Below, one piece after another: positions 1 to 11,889 of a DNA stretch of 38,414 bases (the stretch's first letter is position 1; each line of letters starts with the position of its first letter). Under the pieces are notes generated by a model. It searched no databases, was not told where the DNA came from, and saw only the letters and a list, made by a program, of their open reading frames with translations. The position numbers were made by a program, and so were the translations under genes. The stretch is from Acidobacteriota bacterium (GTDB lineage Bacteria; Acidobacteriota; Blastocatellia; Pyrinomonadales; Pyrinomonadaceae), in NCBI GenBank assembly GCA_003222975.1, contig QHXN01000067.1, forward strand, positions 1 to 38,414. Reading direction: 5' to 3'.

Positions 1-2
1 CG

Positions 3-335
3 CTCTCAATTATCCTCACCGCGCTCTCGCGCACGATCTTCGCCAACTATTTCACGCGCCGCGACGAACCCGCGGGCTTCAAGACGGGCGCGGCCACCCT
101 GCCCGGCAAGGTCGGCACGGTCGTCACTTCAAGCCGCGGCGCTCTGAACGAGGGCGCGGTCAAAGTCTTCGGCTCGACCTGGACGGCCTACCCGGCAGAG
201 GGGGAGCCGCCGCTCGAGGCCGGCGACCGCGTCGTCGTCGAGCGACTCTCCGGCGCTTCGATCTACGTCCGACGCGTTGATTCGCTGCCGGATTGGAGAG
301 GGCAGGAGTTGACGGAAGGGAGCAGCGAGCGTTGA
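3..335 (+). CDS. NfeD-like protein, C-terminal fragment (5' end outside window)
   Basis: The reading frame is open from the window edge to TGA at 333-335, giving 110 residues of a longer protein. It starts with a hydrophobic stretch (LSIILTALSRTIFANYF), the end of a membrane segment. A small beta-rich domain follows with the pattern G-K-V-G-T-V ... L-N-E-G-A-V-K-V-F-G-S-T-W-T-A ... L-E-A-G-D-R-V-V-V-E-R-L-S-G-A-S-I-Y-V. That is the signature of the NfeD C-terminal OB-fold domain, which sits beside membrane domains in NfeD/ClpP-class proteins that partner with stomatin-like proteins in membrane quality control. It is convergent with the corA gene that follows. Family assignment is by pattern; the missing N-terminus prevents saying whether this is the long protease-bearing form or the short form. 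Confidence 0.75.
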   Translation, partial: LSIILTALSRTIFANYFTRRDEPAGFKTGAATLPGKVGTVVTSSRGALNEGAVKVFGSTWTAYPAEGEPPLEAGDRVVVERLSGASIYVRRVDSLPDWRGQELTEGSSER

Positions 336-394
336 CGGCGGCGAGCGTTCGTTATACCTCACGCCTGAATTGATCGGCCTTATTCCGTCGTTAC

Positions 395-1510
395 TCACCA
401 CATCCCGCGCCGCTTTAGCCACGCGAGCGCCAAGCCGATCAGTATCATGGTGAAGGCGCAAACCAGCCAGAACCCCATGTCAACGCCGCCGATGCGCGCG
501 TGGGCTAACGGGAGTCCCGTCACGTTCATTCCCCACGCGCCGAAGACGGCGGCGGCGGCGGCCTCGCAGATGCCGACCACCGTCAGCGTCTTCATCGTCT
601 CGTTAAGCTGATTGGACATGAACGCCAGGTGCGCTTCCGTGGCGCTGGCGACCATGTCCTGTTGGATGTCAACAATATCAAGCAGGCGCAGCACGTGGTC
701 ATACACGTCCTGGAAATAAGGGTGCGTTTCCAGGTCGAACAACGCGTGCTCGCGCTTGGGAAATTCGCTGAAGGCTTCGCGCAAAGGGTAAAGAGACATG
801 CGCAGGGCGAACACGCTGCGCTTCAGCACCAGCAATTCCTCCGGGTTGGCACCGCGGTTGCTATGAAACATGATCTCGTCGAGCCGGTGCAGCCGGTCGT
901 CAATGTCGTCCACGATGGGAAAACAGGAATCTATGATCGCGTCAACGACGATGTGCGCCAGAAAACCGACTCGGTCGCTGAGGCCCGGCTGCGCCTTCTC
1001 CCAGCGTTTTCGGGCCAAATCAAGGGCCGGAACTTCACCGGGGTGCAGAGAGACGACGTAGTTCTCGCCGACGAACAAGTCAACCTCGGTCATCTGTAAC
1101 TCACTGCCCGCGTGGGCCAGCGGCGCGTACATGACGATGAAGTAGTAGTTCGGGAATTCATCAACCTTGGGGCGTTGGCGCAGCTTGAGAGCGTCTTCCA
1201 GGGAGAGCGGGCTGAAGTCGAACTGCCGGTTCAGCATCGTTAGTTGTGCCTGACCGGGGTCGCGTATATCTACCCAAAGGAGCGCGCCCGGCTCTCGAAG
1301 CCCTTCGTCAATCTGCTCCGGCTGTAAAGCTTCCGGGCCGTCTGCGCCGGGCCTGCGAATCAAGACCGTAATGTGCGGGACGAGCGGTTGCGGCGGCGGC
1401 GCAGCGGAGGACGAGACCCTGCGAGGTTTGAGCTTACCCAACAACCTCACAGGAGGCGTCTGTTCCAGAGTTTGGAGCTTTGACAGGAGCGTCCTTCTAC
1501 TGTAGACCAC
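395..1510 (-). CDS. corA: CorA-family magnesium/divalent cation channel
   Basis: A 371-residue protein with the CorA layout: a large cytoplasmic alpha/beta N-terminal domain (HITVLIRRPG, then W-V-D-I-R-D-P near residue 78), a long helical region, and two C-terminal membrane helices. The diagnostic G-M-N selectivity motif is at about 327-329 (FGAWGMNVTG), just after the first helix. A second helix (FWLVCAFTMILIGLALAW) and a short basic tail follow. CorA pentamers conduct Mg2+ (or Co2+/Ni2+) passively across the inner membrane. The chosen start is GTG (complement of 1508-1510), because GGAGAGGAG lies about 8 nt upstream on this strand. The gene is convergent with the NfeD fragment and has no obvious functional partner here. 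The family call is firm; ion preference cannot be read from sequence. Confidence 0.92.
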   Translation of the reverse strand: MVYSRRTLLSKLQTLEQTPPVRLLGKLKPRRVSSSAAPPPQPLVPHITVLIRRPGADGPEALQPEQIDEGLREPGALLWVDIRDPGQAQLTMLNRQFDFSPLSLEDALKLRQRPKVDEFPNYYFIVMYAPLAHAGSELQMTEVDLFVGENYVVSLHPGEVPALDLARKRWEKAQPGLSDRVGFLAHIVVDAIIDSCFPIVDDIDDRLHRLDEIMFHSNRGANPEELLVLKRSVFALRMSLYPLREAFSEFPKREHALFDLETHPYFQDVYDHVLRLLDIVDIQQDMVASATEAHLAFMSNQLNETMKTLTVVGICEAAAAAVFGAWGMNVTGLPLAHARIGGVDMGFWLVCAFTMILIGLALAWLKRRGMW

Positions 1511-1799
1511 GCCGAAACTCTCCTCTCCAATTTAACCTTCCTGCCCAAACAGGGGTTTGAGAGCGCCACAACAAATTCTTCTCTACGCCGAACTTTGAAA
1601 AAAAGATAAAGAGTCAAGCCGACCTGAAACCGTGAGCATGGGAAGATACCTAACGCTGAATTAACCCGTCGCGAGCATAAAGCATTCAAGCAGATTCGCA
1701 GAGCACAACGATGGAAGAAAAGCCATCGAAGCATCGGGTTAGGTGAGGTGTTATGCCGCGCTATCTAAGGGGCTATCAACAACTCTTAACAGCGAAAGT
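1511..1799. other. gene-poor gap between corA and the phosphatase gene
   Basis: This is about 290 bases without a convincing gene. It has lower GC than its flanks and carries the corA ribosome-binding site at its left edge. Short reading frames exist but lack family resemblance and GC-type codon usage. A distant TTAACCC (near 1661) / GGGTTA (near 1736) pair could bracket a fold, but I cannot support a specific RNA or regulator. Confidence 0.4.
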
Positions 1800-2753
1800 C
1801 TATGCTAGGCGCTCGGTCGTGTCGTCTTCGTGGCTGATGGTGTCGTCGCCGTCGGGCGAGGGGAGTTCGACGGTGATGCGGTCGGTGTCGGGCGAGCGGA
1901 GGTCGTCGCCGGTGAGGCGGGCGAGGACGACGGTGATGTTGTCTTCGCCGCCGCGGTCGTTGGCTTCCGCAACGAGGGCTTCGCAGGCGCGCGCGAGGTC
2001 GCCGTTCGAGGAGGCGACGATTTGCAGCATGTCTTCGCCGCGGAGTTTTCCTGAGAGGCCGTCGCTGCACAATAGCAGGAGGTCGCCGCGGAAGACGCGC
2101 ACGCGGCCCGTGACGGGGGCGAGTTCGGGCTGCGCGCCGAGGGCCTGGAGGATGACGTTGCGGAACATGTGCGTCTCGGCCTCCTCCTCGCTGATCTGCC
2201 CCACGTCAACGAGTTGCTGGACGAGCGACTGGTCTTTGGTGGCGAGCTTGATCCGTTCGCCGCGCAGGACGTAGCCGCGGCTGTCGCCGACTTGCAGGAG
2301 GCTCACGCCTTCGTGCGTGACGGCAGCGGCGGTCAGGGTCGCGCCCATGCCGGAGCAGCGCGGGTCTTCCTGGCTCTTGCGGTGGATGGCGAAGTTGGCG
2401 TAGTCGGTCGCGTTCTTCAGGCACTCGACGAGCGGCGCGTCGGGGCCGTACAAGACTTCGTTTTCGCCCTCGCCTTCGCCGTCGTTCTCGTCGCCGCCCG
2501 TCAGCATGTCGCGCACCGTCTCGACGGCCATGCGGCTCGCCACGTCGCCAGCGAGCGCGCCGCCCATGCCGTCCGAGACGACGAGCACGAGGCCCTTCTC
2601 TCCGACCTCGAAGCGGCGCATCTCCGCGGGCGGGGTGTCGCCCTGCGAGCCAGTCCAGGCTTTGGACGTGGAGAGGTCGAGCACGAGGAAGTTGTCCTCG
2701 TTGCCGGAACGGACGCGACCGACGTGGGTCTTGGCGAATAGCTCTATGAACAT
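1800..2753 (-). CDS. PP2C-family serine/threonine protein phosphatase
   Basis: A 317-residue soluble protein with the metal-binding PP2C motifs in order: R-S-G-N-E-D-N (residues 15-21), V-V-S-D-G-M-G-G-A-L-A-G-D, L-L-L-C-S-D-G-L-S-G, and G-G-E-D-N-I-T-V-V-L near the C-terminal third. All metal-coordinating aspartates are present, so it should be an active Mn/Mg-dependent phosphatase acting on phospho-Ser/Thr. It covers the whole bacterial PP2C domain, with a variable acidic insert (G-G-D-E-N-D-G-E-G-E-G-E-N-E) and an acidic tail. It is a plausible antagonist of Hanks-type kinases such as the one at 8601-10967, but the two genes are not adjacent and that pairing is inference. It follows the transsulfuration pair on the same strand, separated by a heptamer hairpin. 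Confidence 0.93.
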   Translation of the reverse strand: MFIELFAKTHVGRVRSGNEDNFLVLDLSTSKAWTGSQGDTPPAEMRRFEVGEKGLVLVVSDGMGGALAGDVASRMAVETVRDMLTGGDENDGEGEGENEVLYGPDAPLVECLKNATDYANFAIHRKSQEDPRCSGMGATLTAAAVTHEGVSLLQVGDSRGYVLRGERIKLATKDQSLVQQLVDVGQISEEEAETHMFRNVILQALGAQPELAPVTGRVRVFRGDLLLLCSDGLSGKLRGEDMLQIVASSNGDLARACEALVAEANDRGGEDNITVVLARLTGDDLRSPDTDRITVELPSPDGDDTISHEDDTTERLA

Positions 2754-2754
2754 A

Positions 2755-2842
2755 AGTGATGAGTGATGAGTGATGAGTGATGAGTGATGAGTTGAAAACG
2801 CCTTACCTTTAACTCATTACTCATCACTCATCACTCATCACT
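2755..2842. repeat. heptamer-word inverted repeat (word GTGATGA)
   Basis: The left arm is five perfect tandem copies of GTGATGA (2756-2790). After a spacer of about 20 bases, the right arm (2812-2842) has about four copies of the complement, ACTCATC/ACTCATT. Transcribed in either direction it would form a long hairpin. It fills the whole gap between two minus-strand genes: it starts 2 bases from the phosphatase start codon and its right arm contains the stop codon (2838-2840) of the upstream cystathionine lyase/synthase gene. Confidence 0.9.
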
Positions 2843-3980
2843 GAATCTTTTCAAGCGCCTGGTCGAGGTCGGCGATGATGTCCTCAACGTCTTCGAGGCC
2901 GACCGAGATGCGGACGAGGCCGTCGGTGATGCCGAGCCGTGCGCGCGTCTCCGGGAGCACGGACGCGTGGGTCATCGTCGCCGGGTGTGAAATCAAAGTC
3001 TCGACGCCGCCCAAACTCTCGGCCAGCGTGCAGAGGCGGACGGATTCTAGCACAGTGCCCGCGTTTTCCAGCGACCCCGTGTCGAAGGCGACCATCCCGC
3101 CGAAACCACGCTGCTGCCTTCGGGCCAACTCGTGCTGTTTGTGCGAGAGCGAGCCGGGGTAATAAAGCTTCTCAACCTTCGGGTGCTCTTCGAGAAACGC
3201 GGCCACCTTGCGCCCCGAAGCATCGTGCTGCTCCATCCTGACGGCGAGCGTCTTCGTGCCGCGAAGCACCAGCCACGAGTCGAAGGGCGAGAGAATCGAG
3301 CCGACGCTGTTCTGTATGAACTGTAACCACTCGGCGTCGCGCTCGTCGTTCAAGACGACCACGCCGCCGACGCTGTCCGAGTGGCCGTTCAGGTACTTCG
3401 TCGTCGAGTGGACGACGATGTCCACGCCGAACTCAATCGGGCGTTGCAGATAAGGCGACATGAACGTGTTGTCGCACACCACCCGCGCGCCCGCCGCGTG
3501 CGCCACGTCCGAGACGGCCTTCAAGTCCGTGACCATCATCACGGGGTTCGTCGGCGTCTCGACGAAGACCATCCGTGTGTTCTCACGCATCGCCGCCTCG
3601 ACGTTCAGAACGTCCGTCGTGTCAACGTAGCTGAACTCGATGCCGTAGTTCGTGAGCACGCGGCTGAAGAGTCGGAACGTGCCGCCGTAGGTGTTATCAG
3701 AGACGACGACGTGCTCGCCCGACTTGACGAGCCGGAGCGTCGCGTCAATCGCCGCCATCCCCGAAGCGAAGGCGTAGCCGAAACGCGCGCCTTCTAAGGC
3801 CGCGATGTTCTGCTCGACAGCGAAACGCGTCGGGTTCTGCGTGCGCGCATACTCGAAGCCCTTATGCCTGCCGAGAGCTTCCTGTGCGTAGGTTGACGTT
3901 TGATAAATCGGAACCGTCACCGCGCCCGTCGCCGAGTCCGGCTCGTTCCCCGCGTGAATGGCTGTCGTCGCAAAGCCCAT
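2838..3980 (-). CDS. cystathionine gamma-lyase / gamma-synthase family PLP enzyme
   Basis: A 380-residue Cys/Met-metabolism PLP enzyme of normal full length. Visible hallmarks are F-E-Y-A-R-T-Q-N-P-T-R (residues 42-52), A-S-G-M-A-A-I-D, the D-N-T-Y-G-G segment (95-100), C-D-N-T-F-M-S-P-Y near 169, and the Schiff-base lysine in V-H-S-T-T-K-Y-L-N-G-H-S-D (K195). The family includes cystathionine gamma-synthase, gamma-lyase, beta-lyase and O-acetylhomoserine sulfhydrylase, which cannot be separated reliably by eye. The upstream co-directional gene encodes a cysteine-synthase/CBS-type enzyme, so I favour gamma-lyase in a reverse transsulfuration pair (homocysteine to cystathionine to cysteine). 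The stop codon lies inside a heptamer hairpin, and another hairpin separates the gene from its upstream partner. Confidence 0.88.
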   Translation of the reverse strand: MGFATTAIHAGNEPDSATGAVTVPIYQTSTYAQEALGRHKGFEYARTQNPTRFAVEQNIAALEGARFGYAFASGMAAIDATLRLVKSGEHVVVSDNTYGGTFRLFSRVLTNYGIEFSYVDTTDVLNVEAAMRENTRMVFVETPTNPVMMVTDLKAVSDVAHAAGARVVCDNTFMSPYLQRPIEFGVDIVVHSTTKYLNGHSDSVGGVVVLNDERDAEWLQFIQNSVGSILSPFDSWLVLRGTKTLAVRMEQHDASGRKVAAFLEEHPKVEKLYYPGSLSHKQHELARRQQRGFGGMVAFDTGSLENAGTVLESVRLCTLAESLGGVETLISHPATMTHASVLPETRARLGITDGLVRISVGLEDVEDIIADLDQALEKIQ

Positions 3981-4062
3981 AGTTCAAAGTTCCAGGTTCA
4001 AGGTTCCAAGTTGAAGGCCAAAGCATTTAACTTTGAACCTTGAACCTGGAACTTTGAACTTA
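3981..4062. repeat. heptamer-word inverted repeat (word AGTTCAA/GGTTCCA)
   Basis: The left arm, 3981-4015, reads as 7-mers AGTTCAA, AGTTCCA, GGTTCAA, GGTTCCA, AGTTGAA. The right arm, about 4029-4060, is the inverted complement (AACTTTGAACCTTGAACC and on). It fills the gap between the two PLP-enzyme genes and its right end includes the stop codon (4060-4062) of the cysteine synthase-like gene. The same vocabulary recurs at 6036-6115. Confidence 0.9.
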
Positions 4063-5025
4063 ATCAAAGATTCCCTGGCTCATGTAACGCTCCGCGCCGT
4101 CGGGGAAGAGCGTGACGACGCGCTTGCCCGCGCCGAGCCGTTCGGCCACTTTTCTCGCGGCTGCGGCGGCAGCGCCGGTCGAGCCGCCGCCGAGGACGCC
4201 CTCTGTGCGCGCGAGTTCGCGCACCGTCGAGAAGGCTTCGGCGTCGGAGACGGCGATGATCTCGTCCGCCGCGTCGCCGTCGAGGTTGGGCGGGATGAAC
4301 TCCCGCTGCCCGATTCCTTCGAGGCGGTAGAAGCCGGGCGGGCCGCCGCCGAGGATCGAGCCGCACGGCTCGACGAGCGCGCAATAGACCTTCGGGTTGA
4401 CCTTCTTGATCGCGCGCGTGATGCCCGTGAACGAGCCTGCGGAGCCGCACCCCAAGACGACGGCGTCAACGCGCCCGTCCAACTGCTCGATGATCTCCTG
4501 CGCGGTCGTCTCCTCGTGAAAGCAAGGGTTGGCGGGGTTCTCGAACTGCTGCGGGACGAAACTGCCCGGCGTCTCCGCCGCAAGCTCGCGCGCGCGACGC
4601 ACCGCGCCCTCCATCCCTTCCTCCGCCGGGACGTACTCGATCTGCCCGCCCAGCGCCTCCATGATCTTCATCTTCTCGCGCGAGTAGCCTTCGGGCACAC
4701 ACAAGACGACGCGGTAGCCCCGCGCCACGCCGACGAGCGCGAGGCCGATGCCTGTGTTCCCGGCGGTCGGCTCGATGACGGTCGCGCCCGGCTCAAGCAC
4801 GCCGCGCCGCTCGGCGTCTAAGATCATGCCGAGCGCCGCGCGGTCTTTCACAGAGCCGCCGGGGTTCATGTATTCGAGCTTGGCGAACACGTCGGCGAGC
4901 GGCGGGCGCGCGAACCTCGAAAGGTGGAGCAGCGGCGTGCGCCCGACGAGATCAAGGATGCTCTCGGCGGCGACGAGGGGCGTCGAACCTTCGCCCGAAA
5001 TCTTGGTGTGTGACGGCGCGAACAT
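4060..5025 (-). CDS. cysteine synthase / cystathionine beta-synthase-like PLP enzyme
   Basis: A 321-residue fold-type II PLP enzyme. The lysine is in N-P-G-G-S-V-K-D-R-A (K60), the substrate/PLP loop is P-T-A-G-N-T-G (86-92), and the phosphate loop region reads V-V-L-G-C-G-S-A-G-S-F-T-G. The usual cysteine synthase form of that loop is G-T-G-G-T-x-T-G, so this copy has diverged there. The C-terminal motif is G-V-L-G-G-G-S-T-G-A-A. There is no C-terminal CBS regulatory domain. It either makes cysteine from an acetyl/phospho-serine donor or condenses homocysteine with serine. The neighbouring cystathionine lyase/synthase favours the second role. ATG at 5025 was chosen; the first 20 residues are poorly conserved, so the true start could be a little later. 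Confidence 0.87.
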   Translation of the reverse strand: MFAPSHTKISGEGSTPLVAAESILDLVGRTPLLHLSRFARPPLADVFAKLEYMNPGGSVKDRAALGMILDAERRGVLEPGATVIEPTAGNTGIGLALVGVARGYRVVLCVPEGYSREKMKIMEALGGQIEYVPAEEGMEGAVRRARELAAETPGSFVPQQFENPANPCFHEETTAQEIIEQLDGRVDAVVLGCGSAGSFTGITRAIKKVNPKVYCALVEPCGSILGGGPPGFYRLEGIGQREFIPPNLDGDAADEIIAVSDAEAFSTVRELARTEGVLGGGSTGAAAAAARKVAERLGAGKRVVTLFPDGAERYMSQGIFD

Positions 5026-5061
5026 GAACCTGAACGGATGGCGGCATGGTAGCCCACCGAA

Positions 5062-5206
5062 GTGACGAGTGACAAGCAGGAAAAGCCGTGAACCGTGAAC
5101 CGTAAACCGTGACGAGAGAAAACCGCGTCCCGAAGCCGCGAGCCGCGATTAGACGAAAACCACTTGTCGCGGTTCACGGTTTACGGTTCACGCTTTCCCC
5201 TTGTCA
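5062..5206. repeat. composite heptamer-word inverted repeat (GTGACGA and GTGAACC words)
   Basis: The left part carries GTGACGA, GTGACAA, then GTGAACC, GTGAACC, GTAAACC, GTGACGA in 7-bp steps (5062-5114). The right part, 5163-5206, carries the complements (GCGGTTCACGG, TTTACGG, TTCACGC, and TTGTCAC). It lies between the divergent cysteine synthase-like and kdsB genes, the only such element here found at a divergent junction. It contains an ATG at 5164 that opens a spurious N-terminal extension of kdsB. Confidence 0.85.
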
Positions 5207-5238
5207 CCCGCCGCCCCTTTGAGTTATTTTGTAATCCC

Positions 5239-6069
5239 GTGAATCACACGGGCACGCCTTCACAGAATCCAACGGTCGTCGCAATCATCCCCGCGCGCTA
5301 CTCTTCGAGCCGTCTGCCCGGAAAACCGCTTCTGGAAATCGCAGGCCGCCCGATGGTCTTGCACGTCGTCGAGCGCGCGCTGGCGGCCCCGTCCGTCTCG
5401 CGCGCCGTCGTCGCCACGGACGACGAGCGGATTCTCGAAGCCGTCCGCACTGCCGGGCACGAAGCCCTGATGACGAGCGCGGTGCATGCTTCGGGCAGCG
5501 ACCGTCTCGCAGAGGCCGCCGCGCGGATTGAGGCCGACGTGATCGTCAACGTGCAGGGCGACGAGCCGCTCATCTCGCCGGAGACGATTGAGCGCGCGGT
5601 CAAGGCGCTTCTGGAAAGCGACGGCTGCGCGGCGGCGACCGTCTGCGAGCCGGTCGAGACGGCGGAGGACGTTCTGAGCCTTGATGTCGTCAAGGTCGTC
5701 GTGGACGAGCGCGGCCATGCGCTTTACTTCTCGCGCTCGCCCGTGCCGCTGCCGCGCGAAGCGGTGCGGCGCTACGGGTCGCTCGTGGCCGCGCTCGAAG
5801 TCGAGCCGGCGCTGCTCGCCACCTTCCGCAAGCACACGGGGCTTTATGTTTACAGTCGCGCCTTTTTGTTAGAATACGCGCGTTGGCCTCAGACTGTGCT
5901 CGAACGTGCCGAGTCGCTCGAACAACTCCGCATCCTCGAACACGGCTACCGAATCCGCGTCGTCGAAGCGGCCTCGCCGTCCGTCGGCGTGGACACGGAA
6001 GAGGACTTGAGGCGCGTGCGCGCGATGATAGAGGGAGTTCAAAGTTCCAAGTTCAAGGTTCAAAGTTGA
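5239..6069 (+). CDS. kdsB: 3-deoxy-manno-octulosonate cytidylyltransferase (CMP-Kdo synthetase)
   Basis: KdsB activates Kdo with CTP to give CMP-Kdo for lipid A-core assembly. The signature V-A-I-I-P-A-R-Y-S-S-S-R-L-P-G-K-P-L lies near the N-terminus, followed by V-V-A-T-D-D, N-V-Q-G-D-E-P-L-I, and Y-F-S-R-S-P-V-P. I chose GTG at 5239 (276 aa) rather than the in-frame ATG at 5164, because the latter lies inside an inverted repeat and adds 25 residues the family lacks. GTG starts about 12 residues before the nucleotide-binding motif. The C-terminus ends normally at about V-R-A-M-I-E-G. The last nine or so residues (Q-S-S-K-F-K-V-Q-S) are encoded by a heptamer repeat that also supplies the stop codon. 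The downstream pyrG makes its CTP substrate. Confidence 0.9.
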   Translation: MNHTGTPSQNPTVVAIIPARYSSSRLPGKPLLEIAGRPMVLHVVERALAAPSVSRAVVATDDERILEAVRTAGHEALMTSAVHASGSDRLAEAAARIEADVIVNVQGDEPLISPETIERAVKALLESDGCAAATVCEPVETAEDVLSLDVVKVVVDERGHALYFSRSPVPLPREAVRRYGSLVAALEVEPALLATFRKHTGLYVYSRAFLLEYARWPQTVLERAESLEQLRILEHGYRIRVVEAASPSVGVDTEEDLRRVRAMIEGVQSSKFKVQS

Positions 6070-6115
6070 ATGCTTTGGCCTCGAACTTTGAACCTTGAAC
6101 TTGGAACTTTGAACT
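6036..6115. repeat. heptamer-word inverted repeat (word AGTTCAA), overlapping the kdsB stop
   Basis: The left arm (6036-6070) reads AGTTCAA, AGTTCCA, AGTTCAA, GGTTCAA, AGTTGAA. The right arm (6083-6115) is its inverted complement. The kdsB TGA (6067-6069) lies in the left arm. The words match the element at 3981-4062 except for single-base differences, and in each locus the right arm follows its own left arm. Confidence 0.9.
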
Positions 6116-6122
6116 GAGAATC

Positions 6123-8157
<2,035 letters not shown>

Positions 8158-8184
8158 AGGACATCGCACGCGAGGAGGTCTTTT

Positions 8185-8355
8185 ATGAGCGAGGACTTGG
8201 GGAAGGGAACGGCGACGGGCGAACACGACGCGCCGGAAGTCACAAGCCCGAACACGAAGATTCACGGCGAGCCGCCCCCAGGGTCGCCCTTGCCTGGCGT
8301 CGAGAACCCTGAGAGTGAAGGGGTCAAGGAAGAAGTGAAACCGAACACGGAGTAG
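8185..8355 (+). CDS. small acidic, proline-rich hypothetical protein
   Basis: An ATG-started frame of 56 codons with a strong ribosome-binding site (GAGGAGG at 8172-8178) and a clean TAG at 8353-8355. The product starts M-S-E-D-L-G-K-G-T-A-T-G-E-H-D and is rich in Glu, Pro, Gly and Lys (K-I-H-G-E-P-P-P-G-S-P-L-P-G). It has no hydrophobic core, no cysteines and no membrane segment, so it is probably disordered. I recognise no family. It follows pyrG by 27 bases, likely in the same transcript, and precedes the REPIN-like element. Support comes from the ribosome-binding site and position rather than from homology. Confidence 0.55.
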   Translation: MSEDLGKGTATGEHDAPEVTSPNTKIHGEPPPGSPLPGVENPESEGVKEEVKPNTE

Positions 8356-8375
8356 GGAAGCCGACAGGTTCGGCC

Positions 8376-8578
8376 CGTCCCATCAGGGACGATTGATAAT
8401 AGCCCGACGCTTCAGCGCCGGGAACGAAAGCGTTAACTTGAGTTGAGTCCCGCAGGGACGGCTGAAAGGGGATAGAATCCGTCCTGTTCAGTCGTCCCTG
8501 CGGGACTCTCAATCTTCTCTTCACGAGTTTCCCAGCGCTTCAGCACTGGGCTATTATCATCTCGTCCCCACGGGACGA
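8376..8578. repeat. REPIN-like composite inverted repeat
   Basis: A nested, roughly symmetric element. Outer arms: GTCCCATCAGGGACGAT then GATAATAGCCC and CGCTTCAGCG (from 8377), mirrored by CAGCGCTTCAGCACTGGG, CTATTATCATC and CGTCCCCACGGGACG (ending 8578). Inner arms: AGTCCCGCAGGGACGG (8446) and CGTCCCTGCGGGACT (ending 8507), each with a CTGAA/TTCAG extension. Each block is itself a small palindrome. The arrangement resembles paired REP elements (REPINs) usually mobilised by RAYT transposases. No transposase is present in this window. It occupies most of the gap between the small acidic gene and the kinase gene. Confidence 0.85.
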
Positions 8579-8600
8579 ATCCGCGCTTTCAGTTCGCCCT

Positions 8601-10959
<2,359 letters not shown>

Positions 10960-10967
<8 letters not shown>

Positions 10968-11820
10968 AGATTTAAGACAGCCGGAGATCAAACCTTTCAA
11001 GGTCGGCGACGCGACGTTCGGCGACGGGCGGCTGACGATCATCGCCGGGCCGTGCGTCGTCGAGTCGCGCGAGCACGTCCTGTTGATGGCGCGCGAGTGC
11101 CATCGGCGCGTGCGCGACGCCGGGCTTGATTACGTCTTCAAGGCTTCCTACGACAAGGCGAATCGCTCGTCGCACTCTTCTTATCGCGGCCCCGGCGTGG
11201 GCGAGGGACTCGACGCGCTGCGCGCCGTCAAGGAAGAGACGGGGCTGCCCGTGCTTACGGACGTGCACGACGTTTCGCAGGTCGAGGAGGCCGCGCGCGC
11301 GGCGGACGTTCTGCAAATCCCGGCCTTCCTCTGCCGCCAGACGGATTTAATCGTCGCGGCGTGCGAGACGGGCCGCGCCGTCAACGTCAAGAAGGGGCAG
11401 TTCCTCGCGCCCTGGGACGCGCGCAACATCGTCGAGAAGGCGCGCGCAGCCGGTTGCGAACGTCTCCTGCTCACCGAGCGCGGGTTCACGTTCGGCTACA
11501 ACAACCTCGTCGTTGACATGCGCTCGTTCCCCGTCATGCGCTCGTTCGGCGCACCCGTCGTCTTCGACGTGACGCACAGCCTGCAACTGCCGGGCGGTCT
11601 GGGGCATGCAACCGGCGGACAGTCGGAGTTCATCGAACCGCTCGCACGGGCCGGCGTCGCCTGCGGCGTGGACGCCGTCTTCATGGAAGTCCACGACGCG
11701 CCGGAGCGCGCCCTCTCCGACGGGCCGAACGCTCTGCCGCTCGTGCGCATGGCCGCGCTGCTCAAGATGCTCCGCGACCTGCACGAGCTTGTCCGCAGCG
11801 GCGCGCGCGTCGAGGCGTGA
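10960..11820 (+). CDS. kdsA: 3-deoxy-8-phosphooctulonate synthase (Kdo-8-P synthase)
   Basis: Condenses arabinose-5-phosphate with PEP to Kdo-8-phosphate. The 286-residue product carries F-K-A-S-Y-D-K-A-N-R-S-S, I-P-A-F-L-C-R-Q-T-D-L, V-N-V-K-K-G-Q-F-L-A-P-W-D, G-Y-N-N-L-V-V-D-M-R-S and H-S-L-Q-L-P-G-G. The N-terminal strand reads I-I-A-G-P-C (C32), and His (D-V-T-H-S), Glu (F-M-E-V-H) and Asp (A-L-S-D-G) complete the metal-binding set of the metal-dependent class. The metal-independent class has Asn at the Cys position. The ATG at 10960 overlaps the kinase stop by 8 bases, so the two are translationally coupled. I set aside a longer frame reaching upstream because it runs inside the kinase gene. 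Confidence 0.95.
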
Positions 11821-11889
11821 AGGGGGTCGCGCGCGCACTGTCACAGTCTTCATCACAACACGGAGTCCGCCGCCCGGCGTCATTAGCTT

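Noticed and set aside
1447..1734. Minus-strand frame of 95 codons between corA and the phosphatase gene
   Set aside because: It overlaps the 5' end of corA and its ribosome-binding site, has no family resemblance, and shows poor codon bias.
5164..5238. ATG-initiated extension of kdsB
   Set aside because: The extension is encoded by the right arm of an inverted repeat and adds residues absent from the family; GTG 5239 fits better.
8376..8578. Insertion sequence
   Set aside because: No transposase reading frame or target duplication is visible; the nested short palindromes fit a REPIN-type element better.
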